Source: Grammothele lineata
Taxonomy: Eukaryota; Basidiomycota; Agaricomycetes; Polyporales; Polyporaceae
Length of the DNA stretch: 64,000 nucleotides
Direction of reading: 5' to 3'
Assembly: GCA_002150815.3 (NCBI GenBank)
Contig: NDFF03000040.1
Span: 124,001 to 188,000, forward strand
In this document: piece by piece, positions 21,777-32,096 of the stretch
Layout: each line of letters starts with the position of its first letter
How positions within the stretch are numbered: the stretch's first letter is position 1
Notes under the pieces: model-generated
Database searches by the model: none
The model's input: only the letters and a program-made list of their open reading frames with translations
What the model was told of the DNA's origin: nothing
Translations under genes and position numbers: made by a program

Positions 21777-22349
21777 TTAGCCGGGTCCAACCTATAGATG
21801 TTATGTACGCGATCTGTCTTTATTTGACCAATAGGAACAACATGGGTACACACCTTGGGGATGTCGTGGTGTTCGCTTAAAGCCTCAAGTTTCGAGTTGA
21901 ACTCATTAACCCTATCCTTGTGGGTTTTGGTCGCCAGTTTTGCCACCTTCTCCGCTAGCTAGATTGTCGTGTCAGAGAAGACCAAAGGGCAACAATAAGA
22001 GATCACATACTCTCTTCCTCTGGGTCTCTTCAAACCGCTTCTCCGCTGCTGTCTTGCGATCGCCACTACTGCTCGCTACAGCAGGTGTGTTTTGGCCACT
22101 GCCCGGCGGAGAAGCAGCCTTGGCATTGTCTTCCTTGATGGCCCTTTCAAGGGCTTTGACACGATCTTCGCTGGGCGTGCTCGCCTTCTCCTTGTCTTTC
22201 GACTTAGATTTCTTCTTCCTGCGAATTATTTAGACGAGGCAGCGGTAAGTCGCGTAGCTAATAACTTACTTCTTCACAATCCCTCCATCCTTAACCCCAC
22301 CCTTGAGTTTGAGTGACCCGCCGGGGCGAAAATCGTAGTCCGAGGACAT
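21777..22349 (-). CDS. FAM32A-like protein (DUF1754)
   Basis: Exons 22349-22270, 22218-22011, 21958-21854 and 21791-21777 join in phase to give 135 residues, close to the usual length. The N-terminus GGSLKLKGG is followed by a Lys-rich KKKKKSKSKDKEK block. The C-terminal core reads [28 protein letters not shown], matching FAM32A proteins, which in animals end in HYDIPKVSWTK. The last exon is only 15 nt and supplies VGPG and the stop codon. FAM32A is a small nuclear protein seen in the human spliceosome, where its C-terminus reaches the active site; a similar role here is inference. The gene is divergent from the TMEM115-like gene, with 237 bp between start codons. Confidence 0.9.
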
Positions 22350-22586
22350 CGCTCACAGGGATGGTGGCCGTTCAGGTCATGGAGGCGGTGTCACGCGTCA
22401 CACGCCGCGTCTTGACGTGAGATTTATGCGCTTGCTCTGCCGCGTCTCTCCGGACTCGAAGCGTCAGAGCTCCCTCCCCACTACATTATCGGCTATTCCT
22501 GCTCACCGACATTCTAGTCAGGCCCCTCCATCTCCCGATTCCTCCGACGCATCGTTGAATGATAGTCTTAGCATCAGTCTTCTAGC

Positions 22587-23899
22587 ATGGCCGTACTCTC
22601 CCTAGCGCCTATACAATTCATCTCGTCGATACCACCGGCAACCCGCGCATTCACTGCCGCAACTATTGCTTTCACGGCCCTCTATCATTTTCTTCTCTAC
22701 ACCAGAAATGACAACTTTACGGCGCCCTACCTCGTGCTCATACCGGGTCAAAGCCTCTTCTATCCATGGGTCTTCTTGACGTCCGCATTTGTTGAGACCA
22801 GCGTAGTGGAGGTATGAGCTCGCTCTGCACTCGTTCATCCCCGTCCTAATGGAGCTGTAGTTCGTCTTCACCCTTCTCGTCATCCCTGCATCATTGCGTT
22901 ACTTGGAGCGATTATGGGGTGCCGTAGAGATCGCGAAGTTCGTTGCCGTCACCATCACAGTTTCGAATGCCATCGCGTTTGGGTTGAGCTGGCTAGAGTA
23001 CATAGTTCTTGGCTTCCCTGTATTCCTGTGAGTAAACTCCTTTGACAGTGTAAATTTCTGATATACTAACGAATGAGTAGGTATAGTCAGGTTTATCATG
23101 GGCAGATGGCGTTACAAATTGGCGTTCTTGTTGCTTTCACCCAATTGATCCCTGAACACAATGTACAGCTGATGGGTGTTTTCAAAACAAGGGTCAAGGT
23201 GTGTGTGACAGTATTCCATCGTAGTCGTTGCTTACATTGCACTCAGACATTGCCTATGGCATATGTCACGTTTTCGACTGTCATGTGCATAATCGGTTTC
23301 CAAGTCCCTTTCATTGTCATACAGTTCGGCTGGCTGGTGTCTTACATCTGGCTGAGATTCTACAAGAAGAACAGCGTTGAGGTCCTGAGCGGTGGGCCTG
23401 CGTATGGCGATCGAAGTGAAACTTTCGCATTCGTAAACTGGTTTCCTCCGTTCATCCAGTAAGTTCCTTCGCCTTCACATAATAGATCCATAACGAGCTG
23501 TTCGTGCAGCACCCCCATCACGATTCTCTCCAACACGGCGTTCAGCGTCGCAAATATGTTCCACCTGATACCCGGCGGTAGCGGCGACGAGTCTGGGTCT
23601 TATAGCCAGCTTCCAGGCGGGGCTCGTGCAGAAGCCGAGCGAAGACGGTGCGCTAAGAGTTTCATCCTTGTAACCGCCTGGCGCCTCTAATTCTTTTTCT
23701 CTTTCTCAGCGCTATGGCTTTGAAGGCACTCGATCAACGCGTCGCTTCTGCCTCTCCTACACCACAGCGGTCTTCAAACGGTTCCGTTGTCCCTCCCCGA
23801 TCGGGACCTTCCTCCTCTTTGGAGACATCAACACCTCCGCCCCCCGCCGCTGACCCTTCGAAGAACGCAACGGATAGCCAATCGGACAATCAGTCGTGA
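22587..23899 (+). CDS. TMEM115-like Golgi membrane protein (DUF1751)
   Basis: Exons 22587-22811, 22861-23027, 23081-23198, 23247-23458, 23510-23647 and 23710-23899 join in phase to give 349 residues. The N-terminal half holds several hydrophobic segments (ATRAFTAATIAFTALYHFLL, FVFTLLVIPASLRYLE, FVAVTITVSNAIAFGL, MALQIGVLVAFTQLIPEHNVQL, YVTFSTVMCIIGFQVPFIVI). The family motif (PG)QSLFYPWVFLTSAF and RFYKK are present, followed by GDRSETFAFVNWFPPF. TMEM115 is a rhomboid-like pseudoprotease of the Golgi that affects retrograde transport and glycosylation in animal cells. The C-terminal 80 residues are Ser/Pro-rich and probably disordered. I am confident of the family; the function in fungi is inferred. 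Confidence 0.85.
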
Positions 23900-24056
23900 T
23901 CTGCCGCTACTCGTTAATCTGTTCGCCATGAACCGCACTTTACATCCTGCTCGCGTGTATGTATGAGCATAATGGAATGAACCTGCGTGCTTGGGGTCTA
24001 AATTACATCCTCGTCATACGCGAGTGACCACCCACCTAATTGGCATATATGATATT

Positions 24057-24108
24057 CCGATTCTTTTATGAATCGGTATTCTTACCGCGGAAATTCAACT
24101 TCACGTGA
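24057..24108 (-). repeat. CACGTG plus CCGATTC palindrome repeat, copy 3
   Basis: CCGATTC (24057-24063) and GAATCGG (24070-24076) form the palindrome and CACGTG follows at 24102-24107. Read on the minus strand it has the same layout as copy 1 and shares extra bases around the palindrome. Confidence 0.7.
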
Positions 24109-24475
24109 TCTCAGAGTGTACCTGGTTCTCCCCGAGCGCACGTGCCAAACGTATTCGTCGCCAGGAAGGGCCGCTGGGAGGGCTTTTTCGGTAGTTAAAT
24201 GTTCGAACTTCGAAGGGGCCAAACAATAATTATAAGCTCATCTATGCTTATAGTCTAACTCCTTTCGCAAGAGTCGCGGTGCAAAGGCGGATTGTTTGGC
24301 TGCTGGCACGAGAGCATGATCACGTGTTGGTGACCGTAGGGCGTGTTTAGAGTCTTTAGACGCTCAAATCTCCCAGTGTACCCGAGAAGCCCGGGTCTTT
24401 ATGGACACGTGGTATGCACACTGAGCAAACTTACATAAGCGCGTAGCACACCCTGCTGTCCCATCGCTCGCCTCC

Positions 24476-24688
24476 CACGGCGGGCATTCCCGGCTTTTCC
24501 GACACAGAAAAATCGCTGAAAAGTCGAGGCCCGTGGCTACCTTTTCTCAAAATGGTCACGTGTAGGGCCCTTTAATCGTCTTTTCTTCGACTTCTCTCCT
24601 GCACGTGACCATTTTGAGGAAATGCAGCCACGAGCCTCGATTTCTCAGCGGTTTTTCTTCGTCGGAAAAGCCGGGAATGCCCGCCGTG
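24476..24688. repeat. long foldback: about 90-bp imperfect inverted repeat
   Basis: The left arm (24476-24565, from CACGGCGGGCATTCCCGG to GGTCACGTGTAGG) and the right arm (24598-24688) are reverse complements with roughly ten mismatches over 90 bp. The spacer is about 32 nt. The outer 28 bp match perfectly. There is no coding frame. This is the shape of a foldback element or a palindromic MITE; its transcript would form a long hairpin. Confidence 0.85.
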
Positions 24689-25029
24689 TCCTGAGACGTA
24701 CGTGTGCTTTCCGACCCCCAACTGCATTCTCCTTCCGGAGTAGCTTGATTTCACCGTGTATGACGGCACGATGCGGTTCAACGCGAAGGGTCGAAGAAAG
24801 ACCATGCCTTTCTGCGGCGTGGCGACCGGGGATGTACCCCTGTGCGAATGCGCCCTCGTGCATGATGGCTTTGCTGGGTCAGGTTGATAGCGTCGTGTGT
24901 TACTGTGCTATGTCGTGCACCCAAGGGCAGATACAATATGGCAAGAATGTATGCAGGGGGTTTCAGAAGTAGTGCACGTATCGAAAGAGAATCGGGCCGG
25001 GCGCGGGAGGCGCCTCTCAAAAAACCAAG

Positions 25030-25036
25030 TATATAA
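25030..25036 (+). promoter_or_regulatory. possible TATA box for COG1
   Basis: TATATAA occurs about 140 bp before the chosen COG1 start codon. The distance is somewhat long, so the assignment is tentative. Confidence 0.3.
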
Positions 25037-25175
25037 TCCAGAGCGCCGCGGACGTGTCGAAGTCCCAAGACTCCCAACCAACCGACGTAGACGCCAGAAT
25101 CAGCCATTCAGAGGCGTCTGAGTGGTCACAGCCGTCAGCTTCCTTCTCGCCGACTGGTACTCACAGTCTTCGCAG

Positions 25176-28100
25176 ATGGCTCGCCGACCATCCGCCGGCT
25201 CTTTCAACCTCTCATCCTTCTCGATATATCCGAACCAAGACAGCGCGTCGTTATCTGCAAAGCCAACAAAGCCGCCCTCCGTGGACGTTACACGAAGACC
25301 ACCATTGCGCTCAACATCGTCGTCTCAAAAGCAGGACGTCTTGACCGCACGGAATGCCATGGACCCGGATGAGCTTTTCATCAAGCATACCATTTCAGAA
25401 GTGAAAATTGTTCAGCAGCGGTTGAGGTATGTATATGTTTCTGCCGAGTTGTGTCTCGGTAGTTTATGCTGCGCACAGAGCCGATGCGGACGGGAAACAG
25501 GAAGAGCTGCGACTTATGGTTGGGTATGTCCGTTCGCTCAAACAATCGAGTCTTAAATGTTCAGAGGAGTCATGAAAGCGCAGGGAACGGTACCGTGATC
25601 TCTTGGAGGCTTCAACGTCCATCCTCGCACTAGCGAAGTCCTCAATGCATGTTTTGAAGGCTCTGGGCGAAATGAGGGAGATCGTTAATGCCGTCAACCC
25701 TGCTCGAACGCCAAAGCGCGCCGCTACTGGCGAAGGTATGAGGGGAGAATTAGCGTGGTGTAACCTGCGCTCACGCCGTCTCCAGACAAACATCTGCAGT
25801 CTCTGCAGTCGCTCTCTGCTCACGTCAAGCTCCTCCTTGATGCGCCGGAGCATCTATGGAGGCTCATAGAGAGGAAAGCTTACCTTAACGCCGCGTGGTT
25901 GTTTCTTCTAGCACGGGTCGTCCACCGCGTGCTCTCTCAAGAGGAGGATGATCAGAGCTGGCATGCTTACGGGATAGACATTATGGTGTGCATATCTGTC
26001 TTTCATTTGCTCGACACTGTATTTATGCTCGTCTAGGAGCAACTCCCACTCGTGCAACGTCAATGGGACACTATTGCGCCTTTCCGGTCCCAAATATCCC
26101 ATAGAGCTACGCTCTCACTCCGAGAGGTTGCAAGTACCGCTGGAGTGAGTTCCATCACGACGATACTTAATCACACCCACTCACAACTCACCAGGAAGTG
26201 TGTGCCACCCTACTCACCCTGCACGTCTTAGAATCTAGACCGCTTCCGGAGACGGTCTCGATATATCTCGCTCAACGCATGAAGACACTGTCAATCTTGC
26301 TAGCCGGCAACGCGTCTACCTTAGTCACTATCAACGGCGATGCCACCAAACTTAACGGCAGAGCATACCACCCGCGCAAGGCTATCGTCCGAGAAACGAA
26401 GCAGAAAACCGAGGCCGCGCTGGATGCCATCTCCCGGACCATGGGCACAGCCCGCCGTGTCTTCGCTAACAGTGACGGCACAGCACCATCTCTCATGGAG
26501 CTGGCTTTGCAATTCTTCAAAGCGCCCACAGATATCCCCGCTGGGTTTCCTACCGAGTTACAGCTATCTACCCATATTCTCTTGACGACGCTGCCATCCT
26601 ACAGCCATTTCTCATTGCTGCCGCCTAGCATTAAGGCATACACCCCTTACATCGATAGCGCGACAGTCAATGCAACTGTGTTGCAGCCCCGGTTACAAGA
26701 CAAACTCGATAGCTGGTTCAAGAAGGCGACACTGGATACACGAAGCGCCATAGCTAACTGGTTCTCGGACCTCACCACCGTACGTGAGGTCTGGGATTCT
26801 CGCGCGCACCTCTCGTCCTGGCTCCAGACTGCGCAAGGCCTAGACACACGGGAAAGAGATGCACTTCAGTCGCTAATCGACTCTGTCTGTCAACACCAAG
26901 CGATCATTGTCTGGAAAGCGGCTTTGAGTCAGGTCCAGGAGTCGTTCCGGTCATCATTGGCGGGCGCAACTACCGCTTTGGAGGAAAAGAGCGAGCACCC
27001 GCTGGGTATGCATATAACGCTTCTGTCAAAGTTTTCTCTCTCTCTAAACATTGCTAGTGTTAGATGTGCATCCTGTGGAACATCTTTTCCAGGCACCCCC
27101 ACTACCTTCTGTCCTGCAGATGAGCGCCCTTGGTCCCTCTGCTGCTGCTCACTTCGAGAAGTACAAATCGACCCTTCGCCAGCAACTTGCCGGACGCACG
27201 CCACTGCTCAGCACAGTCGTGGTGACGTTGGAGCGGCAAGCTGAGGACTTGATGAAAGACCTCGATGCAGTACAACAGTCAGACGACAACGCAGGGTACA
27301 CTGTTCAATTGTGATACTTTGTCTGCAGCTGGCCCTCATGCGGTTTTCAGGAGATTGGTTTCACATTTGTCGGAGACATTCCGCCAAAATGCGGGTCTTA
27401 CGTGCGAGAACATTTGTGAAGCACTCGATAGCGCTGTCGCGGCTACCGGTCAGTACACGTACCAATGTGTGATGACACAGCTATTGACACGCAAGCCAGA
27501 CTCTGCATCCCAAACCTCAGTGCTCGTTGCGAGGATATGTCGCGAACTGAGCCTGTCTTCAGGCTTCTTCTCAGATATAGGATGTGGCCCCAACACCACG
27601 GATGGTCAGTCGATTTGTCAGTATGCAAAGCAAGGTCTCACTTTCCCATACAGCATTCCGGACACGCCTCGGTGCTCTGCACGACAAGCTAACCAGCCGT
27701 TGGCAGGAGGCAATGGCCGCGCGCGCGCCGGCGGTCAACGCCATGGCCTCACGCAGCCGTGCGCCCCGCTGCGAGTCTGGTGAGCGCTCTCGCTAGACGA
27801 ATTTGCATTCGTCCTAACATTGCGCAGATGTCTCACCACCTCACCAACCGTCTGGTCCTCTCACACAAGCTCTATTAGCTCTATCGTCGGATTTGCAAGC
27901 TTTGGGTGTCCGTCTCGATGACGGATGGCGACGGCAGCAGGCCGGCTCGTTGTTGCGACGTTTCGCCGCAATCTATCTAGACCAACTCGAGAAAGATGCT
28001 ACGACAATCTCCCATGATATACGGCACCTATGGGATCTCGCTTTTCTTCGAAAGCTAGTTGGATTGTGGGGGAAGGATACCGGTGGAACATCAGAACGCC

Positions 28101-28445
28101 TCGACGCGAGACTTGGTCGCTTGGGAGATGTAGGTCCTTGGACACACATTCGGCCATTTGTCTGATGTGTCATACCAGCTGACCGAGGGCGCAAAGCAAC
28201 CAATGATCGACATCGACAAGTCAGTCCAAGAGTATCTGGGAAGAACACAAGTACTCCTGGCCGGCTTGCTCCCGTCCCGTCCCTTCTCGGACTCCTCCTC
28301 ACCGACTAGCAAATCAGACAAGTCTCCGAGTCTGCTACTGTATGGCGCACCAGCCGTTGACCAGCGGTTCGAGCCTGCACTGCAGCTCGTGAAGACACCC
28401 CCACGATTCGGTCTCTTGCTCGTTGGAGGTGCTTCGGTCCGTTGA
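25176..28445 (+). CDS. COG1: COG1, conserved oligomeric Golgi complex subunit 1
   Basis: Twelve exons (25176-25426, 25479-25523, 25584-25735, 25786-25985, 26037-26144, 26195-27005, 27058-27295, 27351-27448, 27500-27604, 27654-27779, 27828-28129, 28179-28445) join in phase to give 900 residues. The COG complex tethers vesicles for retrograde transport within the Golgi. The Vps51/COG1 N-terminal helical region starts at about residue 60: DPDELFIKHTISEVKIVQQRL, then YRDLLEASTSILALAKSSMHVL, as in other COG1 proteins. The middle carries LQRQWDTIAPFRSQI-like helices and a long helical region; the later segment AFRTRLGALHDKLTSRWQEAM matches COG1-type sequence. The N-terminal 60 residues are Ser/Pro-rich. 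Introns at 27296-27350 and 27449-27499 leave stop-free frames on both sides and were placed by phase. Confidence 0.8.
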
Positions 28446-29422
28446 TCACGAGTTACTGTACTACATTCGGATATACACTGGGACTACTCTTGTACACGCG
28501 CCACTAATATTGTACAGCTCATCGTCAGATCGCTGAAGCTTCTGACGTCGGCGCGCGTCGCCTGGCTGCAACATGATCCCTCGTGCACTTAGCAACTCGC
28601 CCAGAGTGTCAAGCACGTTCTGAAGCTTGGTCTCGTACCCATCCGTATGATGTCGCACCCCACCACCGCAGATAACACACGGCTGGGGACGAGACCACTG
28701 AAGCTCTGCGTCTCCCCTGAGGCTGTGCGCTCTGCACGTCGAGTATTCCGAATATATCTGACGGATCTCTGACACAAGTAGCCTAGAAGGCCTCCGAAGT
28801 CAATCAGGGCTGTAATCCCACGCATGGTGGGATGAACGCCCGAGAACCTCACTGCGTCTCGGCGGAAGTAACGTTGGTGAGGGGCGGTACTGCCAAAGAG
28901 GAGGCCCACGGTCATCAGGGTAATGATTTCCCCCAGAGGCCGAGGGCCGGAAAAGTCAGATCTCTGATATCTGGGCGGGGCGGATGATGTTCTGTAAGCG
29001 GGGCGACGTCTGACGCTGTCTGACGGCATCGCCCCGGGCAGCGTCTCGCCGAGAGCTCACACGGGCCGTGATCGTCTCTGCCTGTGCATCGTCCACGCGT
29101 GCGCCCCCGAATCAGAGTTATCACCGCGCGCGCTCTGTGCACATCGCCCTTCTCGCCTTCTCTCGCCCCGCCGCCTCCTCATGAAGCCCCCCGCGTCGGG
29201 CCTCGCTCGCGCCCAGTGAGCCCCCCTCGCTCCAGTCGACCCAGCAGCACTGGCGGCTGCTGGCCCCCATCCGTCTCTCCCTTTTCTCCCGGACCCGGAC
29301 TGCCCGCCACGCAGAGCGGGGCCACAGCAGTAGCCGGAGTTGATCTCCCTCGTGGTTCAGAGCAGGGTACGGCCGATCTCGACGCTTCACGACTCGGTTA
29401 CGACCTCGGTATTGGCGGAAAC
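28446..29422. other. intergenic region upstream of the seven-TM gene
   Basis: About 1 kb. Open frames on both strands are Arg/Ser/Pro-rich with no recognisable domain. The right half is GC-rich and CT-rich, fitting a promoter and leader for the gene at 29423. I see nothing else. Confidence 0.45.
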
Positions 29423-30990
29423 ATGCAAGGTGAGACGGAGCCTCATCTGCGGACGGTGTACCTGGAAGAGAAGTGTGTCGCTTCAAAGTGAGGCTAACGA
29501 ACAGCGGCCCCGTCGCAGAACCCCCCGTCGCGGACCTAAGCGACCTTACGTCCGTTTTCTTCGCCATCCACCTCGCCGGCGGACACATCGGGCTCCCTAT
29601 CCTTGTCGCGACCTTCTTGTTGTCCAAGACGGCCAAGAGGCACCCCACGATCATTAACTTTTGTATCACTTGGATAATTTATTCTGTAATATACTGTCTT
29701 CTGTAAGTCCCAGACATTCTGTGCGACAGGACTCCGTGCTGACCGCCGCCGATGTAGTCTTTATGGCGGGGACAATTTGCAACGTGATCCACCTTATGGA
29801 CTCTGTCTCGCGCAGGCAGCTATGAACTACGCCGCCCCTCCTATGTCAGCCTTTGCCTTCTAGACCTAGACCTGCGTGGATTCATAGATCATGCAGGGCC
29901 GTTGTCGCTGGGCTTGCGGTAGTCCTCCAAATTTGGAGCACATTCGTTGAGCCTTGGAAAGAGGCTCGGTTGGCCAGCATCCCTCGCTGGCTCAAGCTCC
30001 TCGCCGTGCGTACGCCCGTCTGTTGATATACGCTCTCCCACCTAACATATTGTATACTTAGATCATCCTCCCGCCCTATCTGACATTTGTGGCCTTCGCA
30101 GTCCCTGCTGCTTACGTGCGTTGCACTGTGATCTCAATCTACTTTTCTACACGTGTCTAACTGGTCTATGGGGCTACAGTATGGGCTCAAGAATCCAGAC
30201 TGGGTCAATGTGAAGACCGGACTGTACTGTGGACTTACGCACGGAAAGTTGTACGTATTGACTATTGCAATGGTGGTCGATCCGGTTGCTGATACTCTGA
30301 CATCGCAGTGAGATGTTTGCAGTTCCAATCTTCTGCGGCATCTTTCTGGTGCTCATCGTTGGCTTCGAACGTGAGCTCAAGCGTTGGTTGTCATATCGCT
30401 ATCCATTGACTCCGTGACTTAGTGGCAACTGCTGTGGCTTACTATCGCGGCCGACGGAACATCAAGAGGGATTTCCCACTGGTAGACTCAAAGAAGCCTT
30501 CGATATCACCGTGGTGCAGAGTATGTACGCTCTGAAGAACTTCCATGATCATATGCTAATAACAAATTTGCAGGCGGCCTTGTTCCTCGTATATGCCGCC
30601 CTGACCCTTGGGTAAGCTGTTCGTTCGAAGTGCGCCGCCGCAAAGTGCTAACATATATATGCAGGGCCTGCGTAATGGATTTGAAGGAGGAGCGAAATGT
30701 GTTCGCATACATGATCCAGGCGGCCCTCCCGCTGGCGGCGTTCCTCATCTTCGGGTTCCAGAAGGTTCATACGTTCGCTCGTAAATTATCCGATCAGCTC
30801 CTGACATTCTTGACTCTAGGATGTGGCCATGGCTTGGATTTCCTGGAACCGAAAGCCCAAATGGGACCCAGAAACCGGAAGCAGAACGTCCGCCGACTCC
30901 CGTCGAGTCACTCGGTCTATCTCTCGTGTCTCTGAGATGACTATCGAGTCTACAACTCCCATCGCCACCAATTCCTCCTCCATCGTGTGA
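29423..30990 (+). CDS. seven-transmembrane receptor-like protein (agaricomycete family)
   Basis: Eleven exons join in phase to give 326 residues: 29423-29429, 29519-29702, 29758-29844, 29897-30005, 30062-30115, 30180-30250, 30309-30370, 30423-30520, 30574-30611, 30665-30764 and 30820-30990. The first exon encodes only Met-Gln plus one base. Seven hydrophobic segments can be counted, among them LTSVFFAIHLAGGHIGLPIL, HPTIINFCITWIIYSVIYCL, VVAGLAVVLQIWSTF, LPPYLTFVAFAVPAAY, MFAVPIFCGIFLVLIVGF, ALFLVYAALTLGACVM and MIQAALPLAAFLIFGFQ. It matches a group of 7-TM proteins that agaricomycetes hold in many copies, usually listed as putative G-protein-coupled receptors. It is not a STE3 pheromone receptor: the STE3 N-terminal pattern is absent. 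The C-terminal tail is Ser/Arg-rich and could be phosphorylated. Ligand and partner are unknown. Confidence 0.75.
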
Positions 30991-31361
30991 TAGGGGGACA
31001 TAGGGCGTATCATGGGCAATCCACCAAATGCGTAAAGCCAATACCTGACACGCTCTGTCATGTCAGCAGTGATTCAGGTTCTCAAGGAGCCGCACCATGA
31101 ATATCTGTGCCGCTGTCGCAGCCATCGCCACACTTTATGGCAGGGGCTCGCCGAGCATTGTTGTTGCACGCCGCGTAGCATCAGACCCGGTACGAGCCTA
31201 GACACACAATGTCGGTTCGCCAAGGATGTTGGACGGCCAATCAAGATCTACAGGCGAGAGGGGGCGCGTATGACGGGAAGGAATGGCAAAAGCGGTGATA
31301 AATAGTCCCCGAATGTACAGTACAGAGTAAAGCCATGCAATCTGCAAAGCTGTATATGTAC

Positions 31362-31792
31362 CTATGCGCCGCCCCTGTAAAGCGGTCAATGCAACATTGC
31401 GAATAGAGCGGAAATGAGACATACACTAGAATGTTGTTGCTGTATACGAGCGTGAGCATACGGTACAGCGATAAAGGGTAACAGAGCACATACATCGGGA
31501 TGTGGATGAGCTTTACGAAGTAACCAATGAAGCCCATGACCGCGAAGCCGATAGCGACAGCCTTGGAGATCTGGATAAACTCTGCGTCACGTACGCAATG
31601 TCAGAAAGACACCCTTTGGAGAAGCCCCTCATTGTTGCGAACCTTTATGCGACGGCTTGGTACACCTGGTGAGAAACTAGAGAATGGACCTCAGGTTGTG
31701 TTTTCGAGGGCGTCTGGACGGGTACGAACCTGGTTGCCCTCACGGACGAATTGCTGGGGAATGTCGACGAACTCCTTGAGCTTCTCGGACAT
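31362..31792 (-). CDS. SSS1: Sec61 gamma subunit of the ER translocon
   Basis: Five exons (31792-31730, 31676-31643, 31581-31494, 31439-31425, 31374-31362) join in phase to give 70 residues, the normal length. Sss1/Sec61 gamma clamps the protein-conducting channel in the ER membrane. The sequence begins [20 protein letters not shown], continues [15 protein letters not shown], has one C-terminal membrane span ([19 protein letters not shown]) and ends with the family signature IPINNILVGGA. The last two exons are only 15 and 13 nt long, so automatic annotation is likely to truncate it. It is divergent from the PPR gene, with 304 bp between start codons. Confidence 0.95.
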
Positions 31793-32096
31793 GGCGGAAG
31801 GCAATACGAAGGACGGTACAGCGAGTACTTTTGGGGAGAGGGAAAGATGCAGCTGGCAAGACACGGTGGCCCTCCGTCGACGTGGACTCCTTCGATCACG
31901 GGACCCTCGGGCATGTACTTGCCAGGCGCCCACGCGACTATCCTGCCTATTCCCCGCCTCGAGCGACGCGTTCTCAGCTCCATCTGGTCGTTACCTCCGT
32001 CTCTCTGTGCGGTTCGCTGGTGGATGTGAAGGTATGCAACTACATGTTTACTTACCACTGTAGCTGATTGTCTAAGATTTATTCAGCGCCGCATGA

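Larger units (their letters stand above)
23900..25175. other. intergenic region with two repeat structures
   Basis: About 1.3 kb with no supported gene. It contains copy 3 of the CACGTG/palindrome repeat (24057-24108) and a long hairpin (24476-24688). CACGTG motifs are unusually frequent. The right part carries a possible TATA box for COG1. Confidence 0.6.

Noticed and set aside
29423..30990. STE3-type pheromone receptor (B mating locus)
   Set aside because: It has seven hydrophobic segments, but the STE3 N-terminal and loop patterns are missing and it matches a different 7-TM group; no small CaaX-ending pheromone-precursor frame was noticed nearby.
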